Assembly (NCBI GenBank): GCA_009711825.1
Contig: VEMY01000021.1
Coordinates: 1-64,000 of the forward strand
Direction: 5' to 3'
Origin: Bacillota bacterium
GTDB taxonomy: Bacteria > Bacillota > Proteinivoracia > UBA4975 > VEMY01
DNA length: 64,000 nt
Made by a program: the position numbers and the translations under genes. Numbering within the stretch: the first letter of the stretch is position 1; every line of letters starts with the position of its first letter. Below, piece by piece: positions 38,369 through 45,935 of the stretch. The notes under the pieces were generated by a model. The model did no database searches, was not told where the DNA came from, and saw only the letters and a list, made by a program, of their open reading frames with translations.

Positions 38369-38609
38369 AATAGAGCACGTTCAATGAGGTCAGGAACCAT
38401 GTTCCCAGCAAGGCAAAGCCTAGGAATAATAACACGCCTAGTAATACCGAGATGTCCAGATAATAGTGTTTAGTCCGCTGCTTGCGAAAGATAGCGGCAA
38501 TTAGCAAAATACCTGCTGCAATGAGTGATACTAATAGAAACACAATAAGTAATCTGAGACCGCCCGAACTGGCGGCAGGATAAGCGGTTAATAGTAATAG
38601 TGAATACAC
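38367..38609 (-). CDS. Small membrane protein, unknown function
   Basis: 80 residues, GTG start at 38609 after CAGGGGGTG. Two helices (LLIVFLLVSLIAAGILLIAAIF and LDISVLLGVLLFLGFALLGTWFL) joined by a basic KQRTKHYY loop. No family recognised. Divergent from the hemolysin III gene. Confidence 0.6.
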   Translation of the reverse strand: MYSLLLLTAYPAASSGGLRLLIVFLLVSLIAAGILLIAAIFRKQRTKHYYLDISVLLGVLLFLGFALLGTWFLTSLNVLY

Positions 38610-38688
38610 ACAGACACCCCCTGTAAAAGTTTATTCCCGTTTTGAATAATAAATTACCGGGACATGCAGGGGTATGAGGGGGAATAAT

Positions 38689-39336
38689 ATGAAGCTAGCT
38701 TTGAAAGACCCTATTAGCGGTTTGACCCATTTTGTGGGGGCGTTGTTGGCCGTTGCGGGTTTAGTGCTGCTTGTTGTCTTCGGCTATATGGAGGGAACGG
38801 CTTGGCATGTAGTGTCCTTTGCAATCTTTGGCGCCAGCATGATTTTACTTTACACCGCCAGTACTCTCTACCATTGGCTGCCCCTGGGAGAGAAAGGTAG
38901 TGCCATCATGCGCCGGATTGACCATATGATGATTTATGTGTTGATTGCCGGGACTTATACGCCGGTATGTCTGGTGGCAATAAGGGGCGGTTGGGGATGG
39001 AGCTTGTTCGGCAGCATTTGGGGGTTGGCAATTGCCGGGATTGTGCTGAAGATTTTTTGGCTGGACGCCCCGCGCTGGCTTGCGACCTCTTTCTATCTGT
39101 TCATGGGCTGGTTGGCCGTCGTCGCCTTTTATCCTCTGATTCATTCTGTTCCCATCGGCGGCATCTTCTGGCTTGTATTTGGAGGTATTCTATACAGCAT
39201 CGGCGCAGTGATTTACGCCGTGAAAAAGCCTAACCTACATCGTCATTTCGGGTTCCATGAAATATTTCATCTGTTTGTGATGGCCGGTAGTTTCAGCCAC
39301 TTTCTGTTGATGTGGCGCTACATCCTCAAATTATAA
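38689..39336 (+). CDS. Hemolysin III family (PAQR-like) membrane protein
   Basis: 215 residues, seven helices. The family's metal-binding pattern is present: TLYHWLP (about 64-70), DHMMIYVLIAGTYTP and a C-terminal HFGFHEIFHLFVMAGSFSHF. PAQR-type proteins are thought to be zinc-dependent membrane hydrolases; the bacterial role is unclear. GAGGGGGAATAAT precedes the ATG at 38689, better than the ATG at 38674. A strong bidirectional terminator follows. Confidence 0.9.
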   Translation: MKLALKDPISGLTHFVGALLAVAGLVLLVVFGYMEGTAWHVVSFAIFGASMILLYTASTLYHWLPLGEKGSAIMRRIDHMMIYVLIAGTYTPVCLVAIRGGWGWSLFGSIWGLAIAGIVLKIFWLDAPRWLATSFYLFMGWLAVVAFYPLIHSVPIGGIFWLVFGGILYSIGAVIYAVKKPNLHRHFGFHEIFHLFVMAGSFSHFLLMWRYILKL

Positions 39337-39337
39337 A

Positions 39338-39359
39338 ATAGGCGCCTGCAGGCGCCTAT
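39338..39359. terminator. Bidirectional terminator hemolysin III/EamA
   Basis: ATAGGCGCC-TGCA-GGCGCCTAT between convergent genes; the stem includes the EamA stop codon. Confidence 0.75.
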
Positions 39360-40276
39360 GCACTTTTTGTGGTTTGTTTCCGGAAGCGGGAAGCTGCGTG
39401 CCGGTTGGTGCCCCAAACTCCTGCAAGGATGGCAACGGCGCCAAGGGCATGGTACCAGTAAAATGCCTCGCCTCTAAACAATACCCCGGCGGTGATTGCA
39501 ATGACAGTTACTAAATTGGCAAAGACTGAGCTTTGGGCCGCTGTGAGCTTACTGAGGCTAAAGTTAATCAGGAAGAAAGCAAGCACAGAGGAAAGGCCGC
39601 CAAGATAGAGAACTGCTGGCCAGATTAGTGGTAACGGTGTTAAGTATGCCGATAAATTGCCCCCGATAAGATGCTGGATGATTGCTATGGTGTTAAATGT
39701 AACAGCGCCAATCAACATCATCACCCATGTTATTTGAACAGGTGTATATTTTGCTGAAGCGCGTCTGGATGTTATGTTGTAGCAGGCGCCGGCTAAGACC
39801 GCGCCCAATAGGGCAAGGGTTCCCAGCGGATTGGCATCAACATTACTTTGGTTGTCCATGGTTGTTATGAAGATCACGCCGGCAACCGATGTGAGGATAA
39901 ACAAGGTTTGGATGCGGCTGGGGCGTTCCCCTAGGAATGTGGCGGCAAGAATCGCTACAAAGATGGGGATTACTGCAATCATCATGCCGGCATAGGAAGC
40001 GGAAGTGAGCAGCACGCCGGTGGTCTCAGCGGAAAAATAGATCAGGGGTTGAAAAATGGCCAGGGGCAGCAAGTCTTTGTAAATTTGCGGCGGGGTCGAA
40101 ATCTTAATGAGACCCGTCAAGCGCAAAAGCGTGAAAAAGGTGATTGCCATCGCGAAGCGCAGACCGAGAAGATGAAAAGGGGCAAGATGTTCCAGAGCGC
40201 CCCGGGTGAACATGAACGATAAACCAAAAATACTGGCGAAGCCAATGCCCGCCAGATATGGCGCATATTGTTTCAT
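39356..40276 (-). CDS. EamA/DMT family transporter
   Basis: 306 residues, ten helices in two EamA repeats (repeat 1 ending near GVIFITTM, repeat 2 starting at about 150). Drug/metabolite exporter superfamily; substrate unknown. The ATG at 40276 has AAAGGATGGACTGCT upstream; the longer frame to 40351 lies in the shared promoter region with the divergent GNAT gene. Confidence 0.87.
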   Translation of the reverse strand: MKQYAPYLAGIGFASIFGLSFMFTRGALEHLAPFHLLGLRFAMAITFFTLLRLTGLIKISTPPQIYKDLLPLAIFQPLIYFSAETTGVLLTSASYAGMMIAVIPIFVAILAATFLGERPSRIQTLFILTSVAGVIFITTMDNQSNVDANPLGTLALLGAVLAGACYNITSRRASAKYTPVQITWVMMLIGAVTFNTIAIIQHLIGGNLSAYLTPLPLIWPAVLYLGGLSSVLAFFLINFSLSKLTAAQSSVFANLVTVIAITAGVLFRGEAFYWYHALGAVAILAGVWGTNRHAASRFRKQTTKSA

Positions 40277-40350
40277 AGCAGTCCATCCTTTATAATAGTG
40301 TCGATAAAAGTATACACCAGACTCAAGATACTGGGAAGGGAAGAAGTGCA

Positions 40351-41091
40351 ATGAATTATTTGGATTTTAACGAAATCAACAATTGGTTGTCACAGGAACC
40401 GGAATTAACATATACGTTACGACAGCAATTGTTCTTTGAACAACTGGGAACCGGAACAAAGATTCTTTATCGCCCCAACGCATTGGTAATGACAGATTGG
40501 GCGCTGCGTTTCTATGGTGAAGCGGACGACCTCGATCAGCTCTTGGCCCAGCTGCCATCCCAGAAAAAATATCATTTTTTTGGGGTCCCTGTGGACAACC
40601 TTCCGCAAGTCGAAAAACATTTTCAGGATATCGAAATTGAAGAGGATTGTGGCGTCTACACATTGGTAAAAGAAGATTTTGCTGCCCACCAGGTTGAGAC
40701 CCTGGACAGTCTCACCCAGGCTGATGCCGAATTTGTCAATGAGCATTGGACCTACCGTTCCGATGATAGTCTGCCTTTTTTTCAGGACATCATCAACCGT
40801 TTTCCCAGCAGTGCCATTCGGGTGGATGGCCAGTTGGCCGGTTGGTCGGTATGTTATAATGCGACCGATGACTTTGTTAATCTGGGTTCGCTGAAAGTAC
40901 TGCCCCAGTATAGAAAACGGGGTTTTGGACGCAAACTGGCTTTAGACCTTGCAGCGAAGGTCCTGGAAACAGGCAAAATACCGCTTGTCCATATTCTCGA
41001 TGACAATATCGCATCTCGAACGTTATCCACCGGTATTGGATTTAAATTGCATCCTAAAAAAATTTTTTGGGGTGTTGGCATAAAGCGGTAG
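40351..41091 (+). CDS. GNAT family acetyltransferase
   Basis: 246 residues. The GNAT fold is in the C-terminal half, with the acetyl-CoA loop QYRKRGFGRKLALDLAAKV (about 186-204) and preceding strand NLGSLKVLP. The N-terminal half matches the layout of glycine-N-acyltransferase-like (GLYAT-type) proteins. Substrate unknown. AAGGGAAGAAGTGCA precedes the ATG. Confidence 0.78.
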   Translation: MNYLDFNEINNWLSQEPELTYTLRQQLFFEQLGTGTKILYRPNALVMTDWALRFYGEADDLDQLLAQLPSQKKYHFFGVPVDNLPQVEKHFQDIEIEEDCGVYTLVKEDFAAHQVETLDSLTQADAEFVNEHWTYRSDDSLPFFQDIINRFPSSAIRVDGQLAGWSVCYNATDDFVNLGSLKVLPQYRKRGFGRKLALDLAAKVLETGKIPLVHILDDNIASRTLSTGIGFKLHPKKIFWGVGIKR

Positions 41092-41163
41092 CATAATTTT
41101 TATGGAATCGAATAAACTATATCAGTACGGAGATACTGCGCTAGCCCTTGGGCCGGCTGCAGT

Positions 41164-41192
41164 TGGCCCGCCGGCTTGTTCCGGCGGGTCTT
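41164..41192. terminator. Bidirectional terminator
   Basis: CCCGCCGG-CTTGTT-CCGGCGGG between the convergent GNAT and SpoIIM-like genes. Confidence 0.75.
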
Positions 41193-41571
41193 AGCGTACC
41201 CAGGCAATAATCGGGTATGGAGTTATATGAACTTCAATGAAAGCAGCGACGACGATAAGGGCGGCGGCGATCGGTAGCAATGGCCGCCAAACTTGTCGGT
41301 GCTCCACCACTCTGCTGCCTACGAAACAAGCAAGCGCTAAACCTGTGAGCTCAAATATGCCATGGGGTATAACATAGGCAAGAGTAAGACTGATGCCTAT
41401 TTCGTTGACTGCGGCGCCAACACCTAAACCGATGCCTAACAAATGTGTCAAGAATACTAACCAAGGCGCAATAAAGGCAAATTGACGGCCTGCCAGCCGA
41501 AGCACAATAATGCCCGCTGTAGAATACACCAGTAAAACTACCCAGTTATTGAGAATCACATCAATAGTCAC
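41191..41571 (-). CDS. SpoIIM/DUF95-like membrane protein, short form
   Basis: 126 residues, GTG start at 41571 after GGGGAGGAATACTG. Three or four helices and the conserved PHGIFELTGLALA motif of the SpoIIM/DUF95 family, followed by a C-terminal helix. Family members are usually about 180-210 residues; the N-terminal helix and loop are missing, so this is either a short paralogue or a truncated copy. SpoIIM anchors the SpoIIP/SpoIID engulfment complex; a link to the SpoIIP-like gene at 5181 is only a thought. Confidence 0.7.
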   Translation of the reverse strand: MTIDVILNNWVVLLVYSTAGIIVLRLAGRQFAFIAPWLVFLTHLLGIGLGVGAAVNEIGISLTLAYVIPHGIFELTGLALACFVGSRVVEHRQVWRPLLPIAAALIVVAAFIEVHITPYPIIAWVR

Positions 41572-41651
41572 CAGTATTCCTCCCCTATAAGTTTAAGGAG
41601 AAATACCTACTGGATATTCTGGAAAAATAATCTAACAGTTTATACTTGATT

Positions 41652-41680
41652 TTGATTTTCCGTCAAAAAGATGTTATAAT
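41652..41680 (+). promoter_or_regulatory. Promoter of tmRNA
   Basis: TTGATT (41652-41657), 17 nt, perfect TATAAT (41675-41680). The start would be about 25 nt before the mature 5' end, so a precursor is trimmed (RNase P). Confidence 0.75.
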
Positions 41681-41712
41681 AATTGTCCAGGCCATTTAGC
41701 CTGCTTGAATCC

Positions 41713-42064
41713 GGGGGCGTACTGGATTCGACGGGGGTTTGAAATGGCAGAAGGAGCGAGCCGAGGGCCAGGGCCTCGTTAAAAACTGGAAACGGCTTTA
41801 ACTGCCAACGATAACTACGCTTTCGCTGCTTAGATAAAGCAGCCGTCCTGTCTGTCTCCTGTCTGCGGGGACTGATAAGGGCGACGCTAATGCAGGCTAC
41901 CAACAACACCTGTCTCCGGTGTTTGCGGGAAATTTAGGGAGACTTGTCGAAGCGGATTCGGTCCCTGGAAGCCGCGGCTGACGAAACTAATGCAGGGACT
42001 GCGCTCGGAGATACTTCTGTTGTTTGACCTTCGGACGCGGGTTCGACTCCCGCCGCCTCCACCA
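41713..42064 (+). ncRNA. ssrA: tmRNA (transfer-messenger RNA)
   Basis: 352 nt. The 5' end GGGGGCG pairs with CGCCTCC before the encoded ACCA end to make the acceptor stem; GGATTCGACGGG follows, as in other tmRNAs. The tag frame is at 41804-41833: GCC resume codon then AACGATAAC... to TAG, giving the tag ANDNYAFAA. The T arm GGGTTCGACTCCC is intact. It rescues stalled ribosomes with SmpB, and RNase R degrades the faulty mRNA; both are encoded upstream. A prophage begins at its 3' end. Confidence 0.96.
42040..42064 (+). other. Presumed phage attachment site (tmRNA 3' end)
   Basis: The T-arm/acceptor part of ssrA is a classic integration target, and phage genes begin directly downstream. The core length cannot be set because the second att copy is outside the window. 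Inference from position. Confidence 0.5.
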
Positions 42065-42136
42065 ATCAGTTCAAATCCGAACCTTTTTGTTACTGATAAA
42101 GTGTTTGGTGTAGTTATAATGGCTAAGTAAACACGT

Positions 42137-42175
42137 AAAGCCCTCCTCCGTAACTGGAAGAGGGCTTTTTCTTTA
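42137..42175 (+). terminator. Terminator downstream of tmRNA / left bound of cargo cassette
   Basis: AAAGCCCTCC ... GAGGGCTTTTTCTTTA: good stem and T run on the plus strand. It shares its first 10 nt and its tail pattern with the hairpin at 43641-43685. Confidence 0.8.
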
Positions 42176-42255
42176 ATCCTTTATATATTCTTGTCCAATC
42201 GTTGCAGGCATTGCGCTAACTAGTAACTTCCTGGGACTGGCACACCATTGGTAAT

Positions 42256-42699
42256 CTAATCTTTACACTTTGACACAGATCTAAGCAGCGACAAAGAAAT
42301 ATCCAGAGCTCTGTATGCTGAAATAATTGCAACAGTAAAGATAAAAACCCAAATAAGACTAAAAAGAGACCCGTTTGGAAGTTTTATAGCTTGCAATCCT
42401 ACCGAAACAATAATAAGTAAGAACAGCAACCTGATTGAACCCCAAATATAACCCAGCACAGGTTCAAGCTTTCCTATTTCTTTCATAAATGATACTGCCT
42501 TGCTTTGTGTGGTCAACAGAATACCAGCTAAAGTCCCTAAAAAGCCTATAAAAATGGCTGCCACGGTTGTTATCTCAGATAAAAAAACCGTTATTATATT
42601 CGTGCTAAGATTAAAAAAATAAGAACACATCGCCGAGATGGACGCAAATATCCAGGGATACCACTTTTCCCAGATCGCTTCAGTTTTACCTGAGATCAC
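42256..42699 (-). CDS. Four-helix membrane protein of the prophage cargo cassette
   Basis: 147 residues, GTG start at 42699 after GAGGAGGTGCTGTTGA. Four hydrophobic segments at about 14-32, 35-63, 82-105 and 113-132, with short charged termini (NH2-MISGKTEAIWEK and CKD-COOH). No family recognised. It starts 27 nt after the soluble 283-aa gene and is surely co-transcribed with it. It lies next to the attachment site, outside the lysis unit, where lysogenic-conversion and defence genes are often found. Not a typical holin: too large and not beside the amidase. Confidence 0.7.
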   Translation of the reverse strand: MISGKTEAIWEKWYPWIFASISAMCSYFFNLSTNIITVFLSEITTVAAIFIGFLGTLAGILLTTQSKAVSFMKEIGKLEPVLGYIWGSIRLLFLLIIVSVGLQAIKLPNGSLFSLIWVFIFTVAIISAYRALDISLSLLRSVSKCKD

Positions 42700-42726
42700 T
42701 CAACAGCACCTCCTCTACGGGTATGA

Positions 42727-43578
42727 TTACCCTGCGTGGTAATAAGCCATATCTTCTTGTTTGGCAAGATAAGCCAGTTTTACCGCTTCTTCTAAGGAAT
42801 GCATTTTTAATTCACGGTCCTCTAGCGACACATCAATAACAACCTTTAACCTGTCTTTAAGAAGGTCAAGCGGATACAAAACATCGTCATCATTTTCTCT
42901 TCCTGAAACCACTAATCTTTCAATGGTTTGTTCCTCTCGAGGTATGCTTCTTATCTTTGCGAAAATATTATTAAGTATATCATGAGTATGTCTAGTTCGC
43001 CCCATACTTAACGTAACTGTAATAGATTTAGCATTGTAATCGCCAGCCATTTGACTTGCTGATTTAAGAGATGTGTGTTCATATGCTTCTGGTGAACGAG
43101 GTTGTACAACCTTAAGCAGTATGTTGGTGATTGAATTAAACCTGTTCAATTTTGCGATTGTATCCCTTGCTAAGTACATATTTGCTTCAAGTGTTTGCCC
43201 CGTTACTGTTTGAACTAAATGCAAAAAGCTCCCGATTCTCATGCCGTTGTTATTGCGCTGAATAACAAGTGTGTTATTTTCTGGCGCAAATAGAAAAGAT
43301 GTGAGGCTTGCAACACCTTCATCATCGGCAAGACCTAATGGCTGGATGCCGGGGTTGTTAATTTTCGCTTTGGGTGGCAACGCAATAGCATTAACGAGCG
43401 CTCCTGTCCCAATGTGGTACCCGTCTTCATCTACCGTATAATTTTCCAATCTGATTTTGTATCGTCTGTAGGTAACAGTAGATTGACTTCTCGATAATCG
43501 CTGAAACACATTTCCAATGTCCGCTCCGTTTGGTGAAACTAGCTGAAAAAATTCAAAGGTAACAGCTTTTGAACTCAA
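42727..43578 (-). CDS. Soluble protein of the prophage cargo cassette, unknown function
   Basis: 283 residues, TTG start at 43578 after AGGAGGGGGTTAC. The N-terminal half is beta-rich (VTFEFFQLVSP, then FLFAPENNTLVIQRN), the C-terminal half is mixed with a charged IFAKIRSIPREEQTIERLVV. The N-terminal pattern recalls DUF6731-like proteins that occur near phages and defence genes, but I cannot confirm this by reading. No catalytic motif stands out. Paired with a downstream four-helix membrane protein, it resembles the soluble-sensor plus membrane-effector layout of several anti-phage systems (inference only). Confidence 0.65.
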   Translation of the reverse strand: MSSKAVTFEFFQLVSPNGADIGNVFQRLSRSQSTVTYRRYKIRLENYTVDEDGYHIGTGALVNAIALPPKAKINNPGIQPLGLADDEGVASLTSFLFAPENNTLVIQRNNNGMRIGSFLHLVQTVTGQTLEANMYLARDTIAKLNRFNSITNILLKVVQPRSPEAYEHTSLKSASQMAGDYNAKSITVTLSMGRTRHTHDILNNIFAKIRSIPREEQTIERLVVSGRENDDDVLYPLDLLKDRLKVVIDVSLEDRELKMHSLEEAVKLAYLAKQEDMAYYHAG

Positions 43579-43640
43579 GTAACCCCCTCCTTTGTTAAAA
43601 TATTCGTCATAAATGAAATAATTTCCTTCTTATTAAGAAA

Positions 43641-43685
43641 AAAGCCCTCCCGCGCGGTTAAAAGCGAGAGAGGGCCTTTTCTTTA
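43641..43685. terminator. Terminator of the lysis unit / right bound of cargo cassette
   Basis: AAAGCCCTCC ... GAGGGCCTTTTCTTTA. T runs on both sides make it bidirectional. On the minus strand it ends the lysis transcript at the stop codon of the gene at 43683-44000. Confidence 0.8.
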
Positions 43686-44000
43686 GCTATGCTCTTTACT
43701 TAGTTCCTGGCGTTCAGCCCACTTTACAAGCTCGTTAAAAACCTTTTGGACGATTGCCCCGAAAGCATCTTCGCTGATGAAAAATCTAAGCCAACCAGGC
43801 ATATACTTATATCCATTTTTCTTAACCCATACGGCTTTATCTTTTCCGGATACAAGAACCTTTGCCTGGGCCTGTTCTTCAGCTACAAAGATTAGGCTGA
43901 CAATCTTTTTCTTGAGTGACTGCCAATCTAGAATTGCCCAAACGATTCCGGCGATGAAGAGAACCAGCAATCCCCACCAGTTCAATACAAACTCCAACAT
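43683..44000 (-). CDS. Putative phage holin-like protein with one membrane helix
   Basis: 105 residues. An N-terminal helix (VLNWWGLLVLFIAGIVWAIL) is followed by a basic, helical cytoplasmic part (KKKIVSLIFVAEEQAQ ... KWAERQELSKEHS). It lies right behind the BhlA-like holin and the amidase, so a lysis role is likely. AAAGGAGGAAAATTAA precedes the ATG. Exact family uncertain. Confidence 0.6.
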   Translation of the reverse strand: MLEFVLNWWGLLVLFIAGIVWAILDWQSLKKKIVSLIFVAEEQAQAKVLVSGKDKAVWVKKNGYKYMPGWLRFFISEDAFGAIVQKVFNELVKWAERQELSKEHS

Positions 44001-44192
44001 TTAATTTTCCTCCTTTCCAACCATTTTGCAGGCGTCGGTGTAATCAATGTTGTTCTGCTTGGCAACAACAACTGTCAGCACAGTAACGGTTTTTTCCAGG
44101 CTCCGGATTGCAGGCTCCAGTTTCGTCAACAGATAGAAAGTGATAACGATCGGGAATCCCACTGTGCCCAGGGCGTTCATCCATGGGTCCAT
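44001..44192 (-). CDS. BhlA/UviB-type holin-like protein
   Basis: 63 residues with an N-terminal helix (LGTVGFPIVITFYLLTKLE) and a short amphipathic tail with an AKQNN segment, as in BhlA/UviB proteins. It should permeabilise the membrane to release the amidase. The ATG at 44192 has AAAGGACGTGGCCAG before it; a TTG at 44213 is less likely. Confidence 0.75.
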   Translation of the reverse strand: MDPWMNALGTVGFPIVITFYLLTKLEPAIRSLEKTVTVLTVVVAKQNNIDYTDACKMVGKEEN

Positions 44193-44214
44193 CTGGCCAC
44201 GTCCTTTCAGCAAC

Positions 44215-45246
44215 TTACTGCTTAATCAAGTCCTTTACATGCATCGCGGCCGTTACAGCTTTATCAAGGCCAATTACTACGCGATCCCCCCGCACCTCAA
44301 TCACATCGTAAACAGTGGTATACACAAAAGCGGCCAAACCTCCGCCAGTGTAGGTCTTGGCCCCTTTTTTGACTCTTACTTTGTCTCCAACCCGCATTTC
44401 TTCGGGCTTCGCTTTGCCAGGCGTAGCAGGCTTGCCCGCCTTGGTAGTGATATAGACTTCATAGCCATCAGCTTTTAGCTTCTTGGCCAAGTTATCAGCG
44501 TTAGATTTAACGGCAAAAGCCCCGGTCTGGACTCGATACAGCAGCCCGCTTTTGACCATATACGCATCGTAGCCGTCGGCTTTTAGCCGATGAAACATGC
44601 TGTCGGCATTGGCCTTGACCGCGAAGGCTCCTACCTGGACGCGGAAGAGCTTGTCCCCATCCTCACCCGGCGCAACATACCTAACATCAAGGATGCCACA
44701 GATCACTTCTGCCTGAGCTTCTGCGAGAGCTTGGAGATTGCTTTCCTGCTTCAGCCACGCCTCATCTTGCCTGTTGTCATGGAACCCGGACTCAGCGATA
44801 AAAACATGCTTGCATCCCACAGCTACAGCATTCCTAATCACGCCATACCAATCAAGATTCGGCTGGCTGTCAGAATACCGGCGGGTTTTGGGGCCCCGGT
44901 CATTATTATCCATGAGTTTGGCAGCTGTTGCAGACAAAGCGGCTGCATGCTTCCTGTCACCTGGACGTTGCAGAGAATAGAACACTTCGCAGCCCCGAAC
45001 GCTGCCGTTGAAGGCGTTCGAGTGTTCGCTGATGAAGAGATCGTAACCCCTGGCGGCTTTCCCGCGGTTGGCCACAGTCGGGTTTTCGTTCTCTTTACGA
45101 GTCAAACCAACCTTAACACCAGAACGCTCCAAGGCGGCTTTAAGGTGATTGCTCAGCGCCCACATACCTTGGTACTCGTAGTATCCGGTAGGGCCCCGGT
45201 TTGCGCTTCCGGGACCGTGTCCGGGGTCAATCATTACCTTTGCCAC
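44215..45246 (-). CDS. Endolysin: N-acetylmuramoyl-L-alanine amidase with two SPOR repeats
   Basis: 343 residues. The Amidase_3 catalytic domain (1-185) has VMIDPGHG, the Glu in GYYEYQGMW, FISEHSNAF and IAESGFHDN as zinc/catalytic residues. Two tandem SPOR repeats follow (FRVQVGAFAVKANADSM and YRVQTGAFAVKSNADNL), then a C-terminal SH3-like domain (GDKVRVKKGAKTYTGG). SPOR repeats bind denuded glycan, so the enzyme may favour septal wall. GTG start at 45246 after AAAGGAGAGGATAACA. Confidence 0.93.
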   Translation of the reverse strand: MAKVMIDPGHGPGSANRGPTGYYEYQGMWALSNHLKAALERSGVKVGLTRKENENPTVANRGKAARGYDLFISEHSNAFNGSVRGCEVFYSLQRPGDRKHAAALSATAAKLMDNNDRGPKTRRYSDSQPNLDWYGVIRNAVAVGCKHVFIAESGFHDNRQDEAWLKQESNLQALAEAQAEVICGILDVRYVAPGEDGDKLFRVQVGAFAVKANADSMFHRLKADGYDAYMVKSGLLYRVQTGAFAVKSNADNLAKKLKADGYEVYITTKAGKPATPGKAKPEEMRVGDKVRVKKGAKTYTGGGLAAFVYTTVYDVIEVRGDRVVIGLDKAVTAAMHVKDLIKQ

Positions 45247-45733
45247 TGTTATCCTCTCCTTTATCTTTGTTTTGGCCGTCCTTAGCATTGGCCTTCAGAT
45301 TGCCGTCCGGTTTGGGTTTTACCGGCACTTGCCTCCGGGGCTTTGGCTCCTCGGGGATAGGCTTATCCTGATCCGGCTGATCCTGCTTTTTTTCGATTTC
45401 GTGGGAGTTTGGTTCAATAGGCACTTGTCTCCGAGAATCAGGTTTGCCGTTGGACTTAGGCTTATCCTGATCCGGCTGCTCCTTTTTCTGCGCCTGCAGT
45501 TGACTGAGCGCCCTGGCGTGCTTCCTGTCCTCAGAAACCTGCCGGGCACTATCTTGCAGACGTAGCCCGGTGTGCATCAGTACTTCTGCCTGCACTGCCG
45601 GGTCAACATCCTTAAACTCGTAACACAATGCGCCCAAGCGTTTACGAAACACATCAATAGCTTCATAAGGGTCAACCCAGCGGGACTCTTGATTCGCCTC
45701 GTCAGGCTTCGGTTTTGGTTCTGCTTTAGCCAT
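45227..45733 (-). CDS. Phage protein with Pro/Lys-rich repeats
   Basis: 168 residues. The N-terminal 80 residues are an ordered helical part (YEAIDVFRKRLGALCYEF, then VQAEVLMHTGLRLQ). The C-terminal half is low complexity with two copies of a QPDQDKP...RRQVP unit, ending in Lys/Asp-rich sequence. It sits between the tail fibre and the endolysin. Function unknown; a tail or host-contact role is a guess. GAGGAGGGATAAC precedes the ATG at 45733. Its 3' end overlaps the amidase start by 20 nt. Confidence 0.65.
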   Translation of the reverse strand: MAKAEPKPKPDEANQESRWVDPYEAIDVFRKRLGALCYEFKDVDPAVQAEVLMHTGLRLQDSARQVSEDRKHARALSQLQAQKKEQPDQDKPKSNGKPDSRRQVPIEPNSHEIEKKQDQPDQDKPIPEEPKPRRQVPVKPKPDGNLKANAKDGQNKDKGEDNSGKGND

Positions 45734-45734
45734 G

Positions 45735-45923
45735 TTATCCCTCCTCGATAATGACAGTGTTGTTTTCGGTCCGGACCACAAAGTTACGCGGCAATTCCTG
45801 GCCGTGGTCGTTTATAAATTCTTGCTCGGCCTCGGATATATCCGCATCCAGTTCGGCCAATCGCTCCTGGGTTTGCTCTCGGATTTTTCGGAGCTCCTGG
45901 ATTCTTAGTGCTGCTTCTAACAT
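45735..45923 (-). CDS. Small coiled-coil phage protein
   Basis: 62 residues, predicted long helix (LRKIREQTQERLAELDADI) then a short strand region (FVVRTENNTVIIEEG). AAGGAGGGAATAAA precedes the ATG. Small coiled-coil proteins at this place, after the tail fibre, are common in siphoviruses; function unknown. Confidence 0.65.
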   Translation of the reverse strand: MLEAALRIQELRKIREQTQERLAELDADISEAEQEFINDHGQELPRNFVVRTENNTVIIEEG

Positions 45924-45935
45924 TTTATTCCCTCC

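Noticed and set aside
41713-42064. tmRNA read as a protein-coding frame (leftward 89 codons at 41640-41909)
   Set aside because: The region folds and reads as tmRNA with acceptor stem, tag and T arm; the frame is a by-product.
43683-44192. Holin pair read as a toxin-antitoxin or defence pair
   Set aside because: Position directly behind the endolysin and BhlA/UviB-like features fit an ordinary lysis module.
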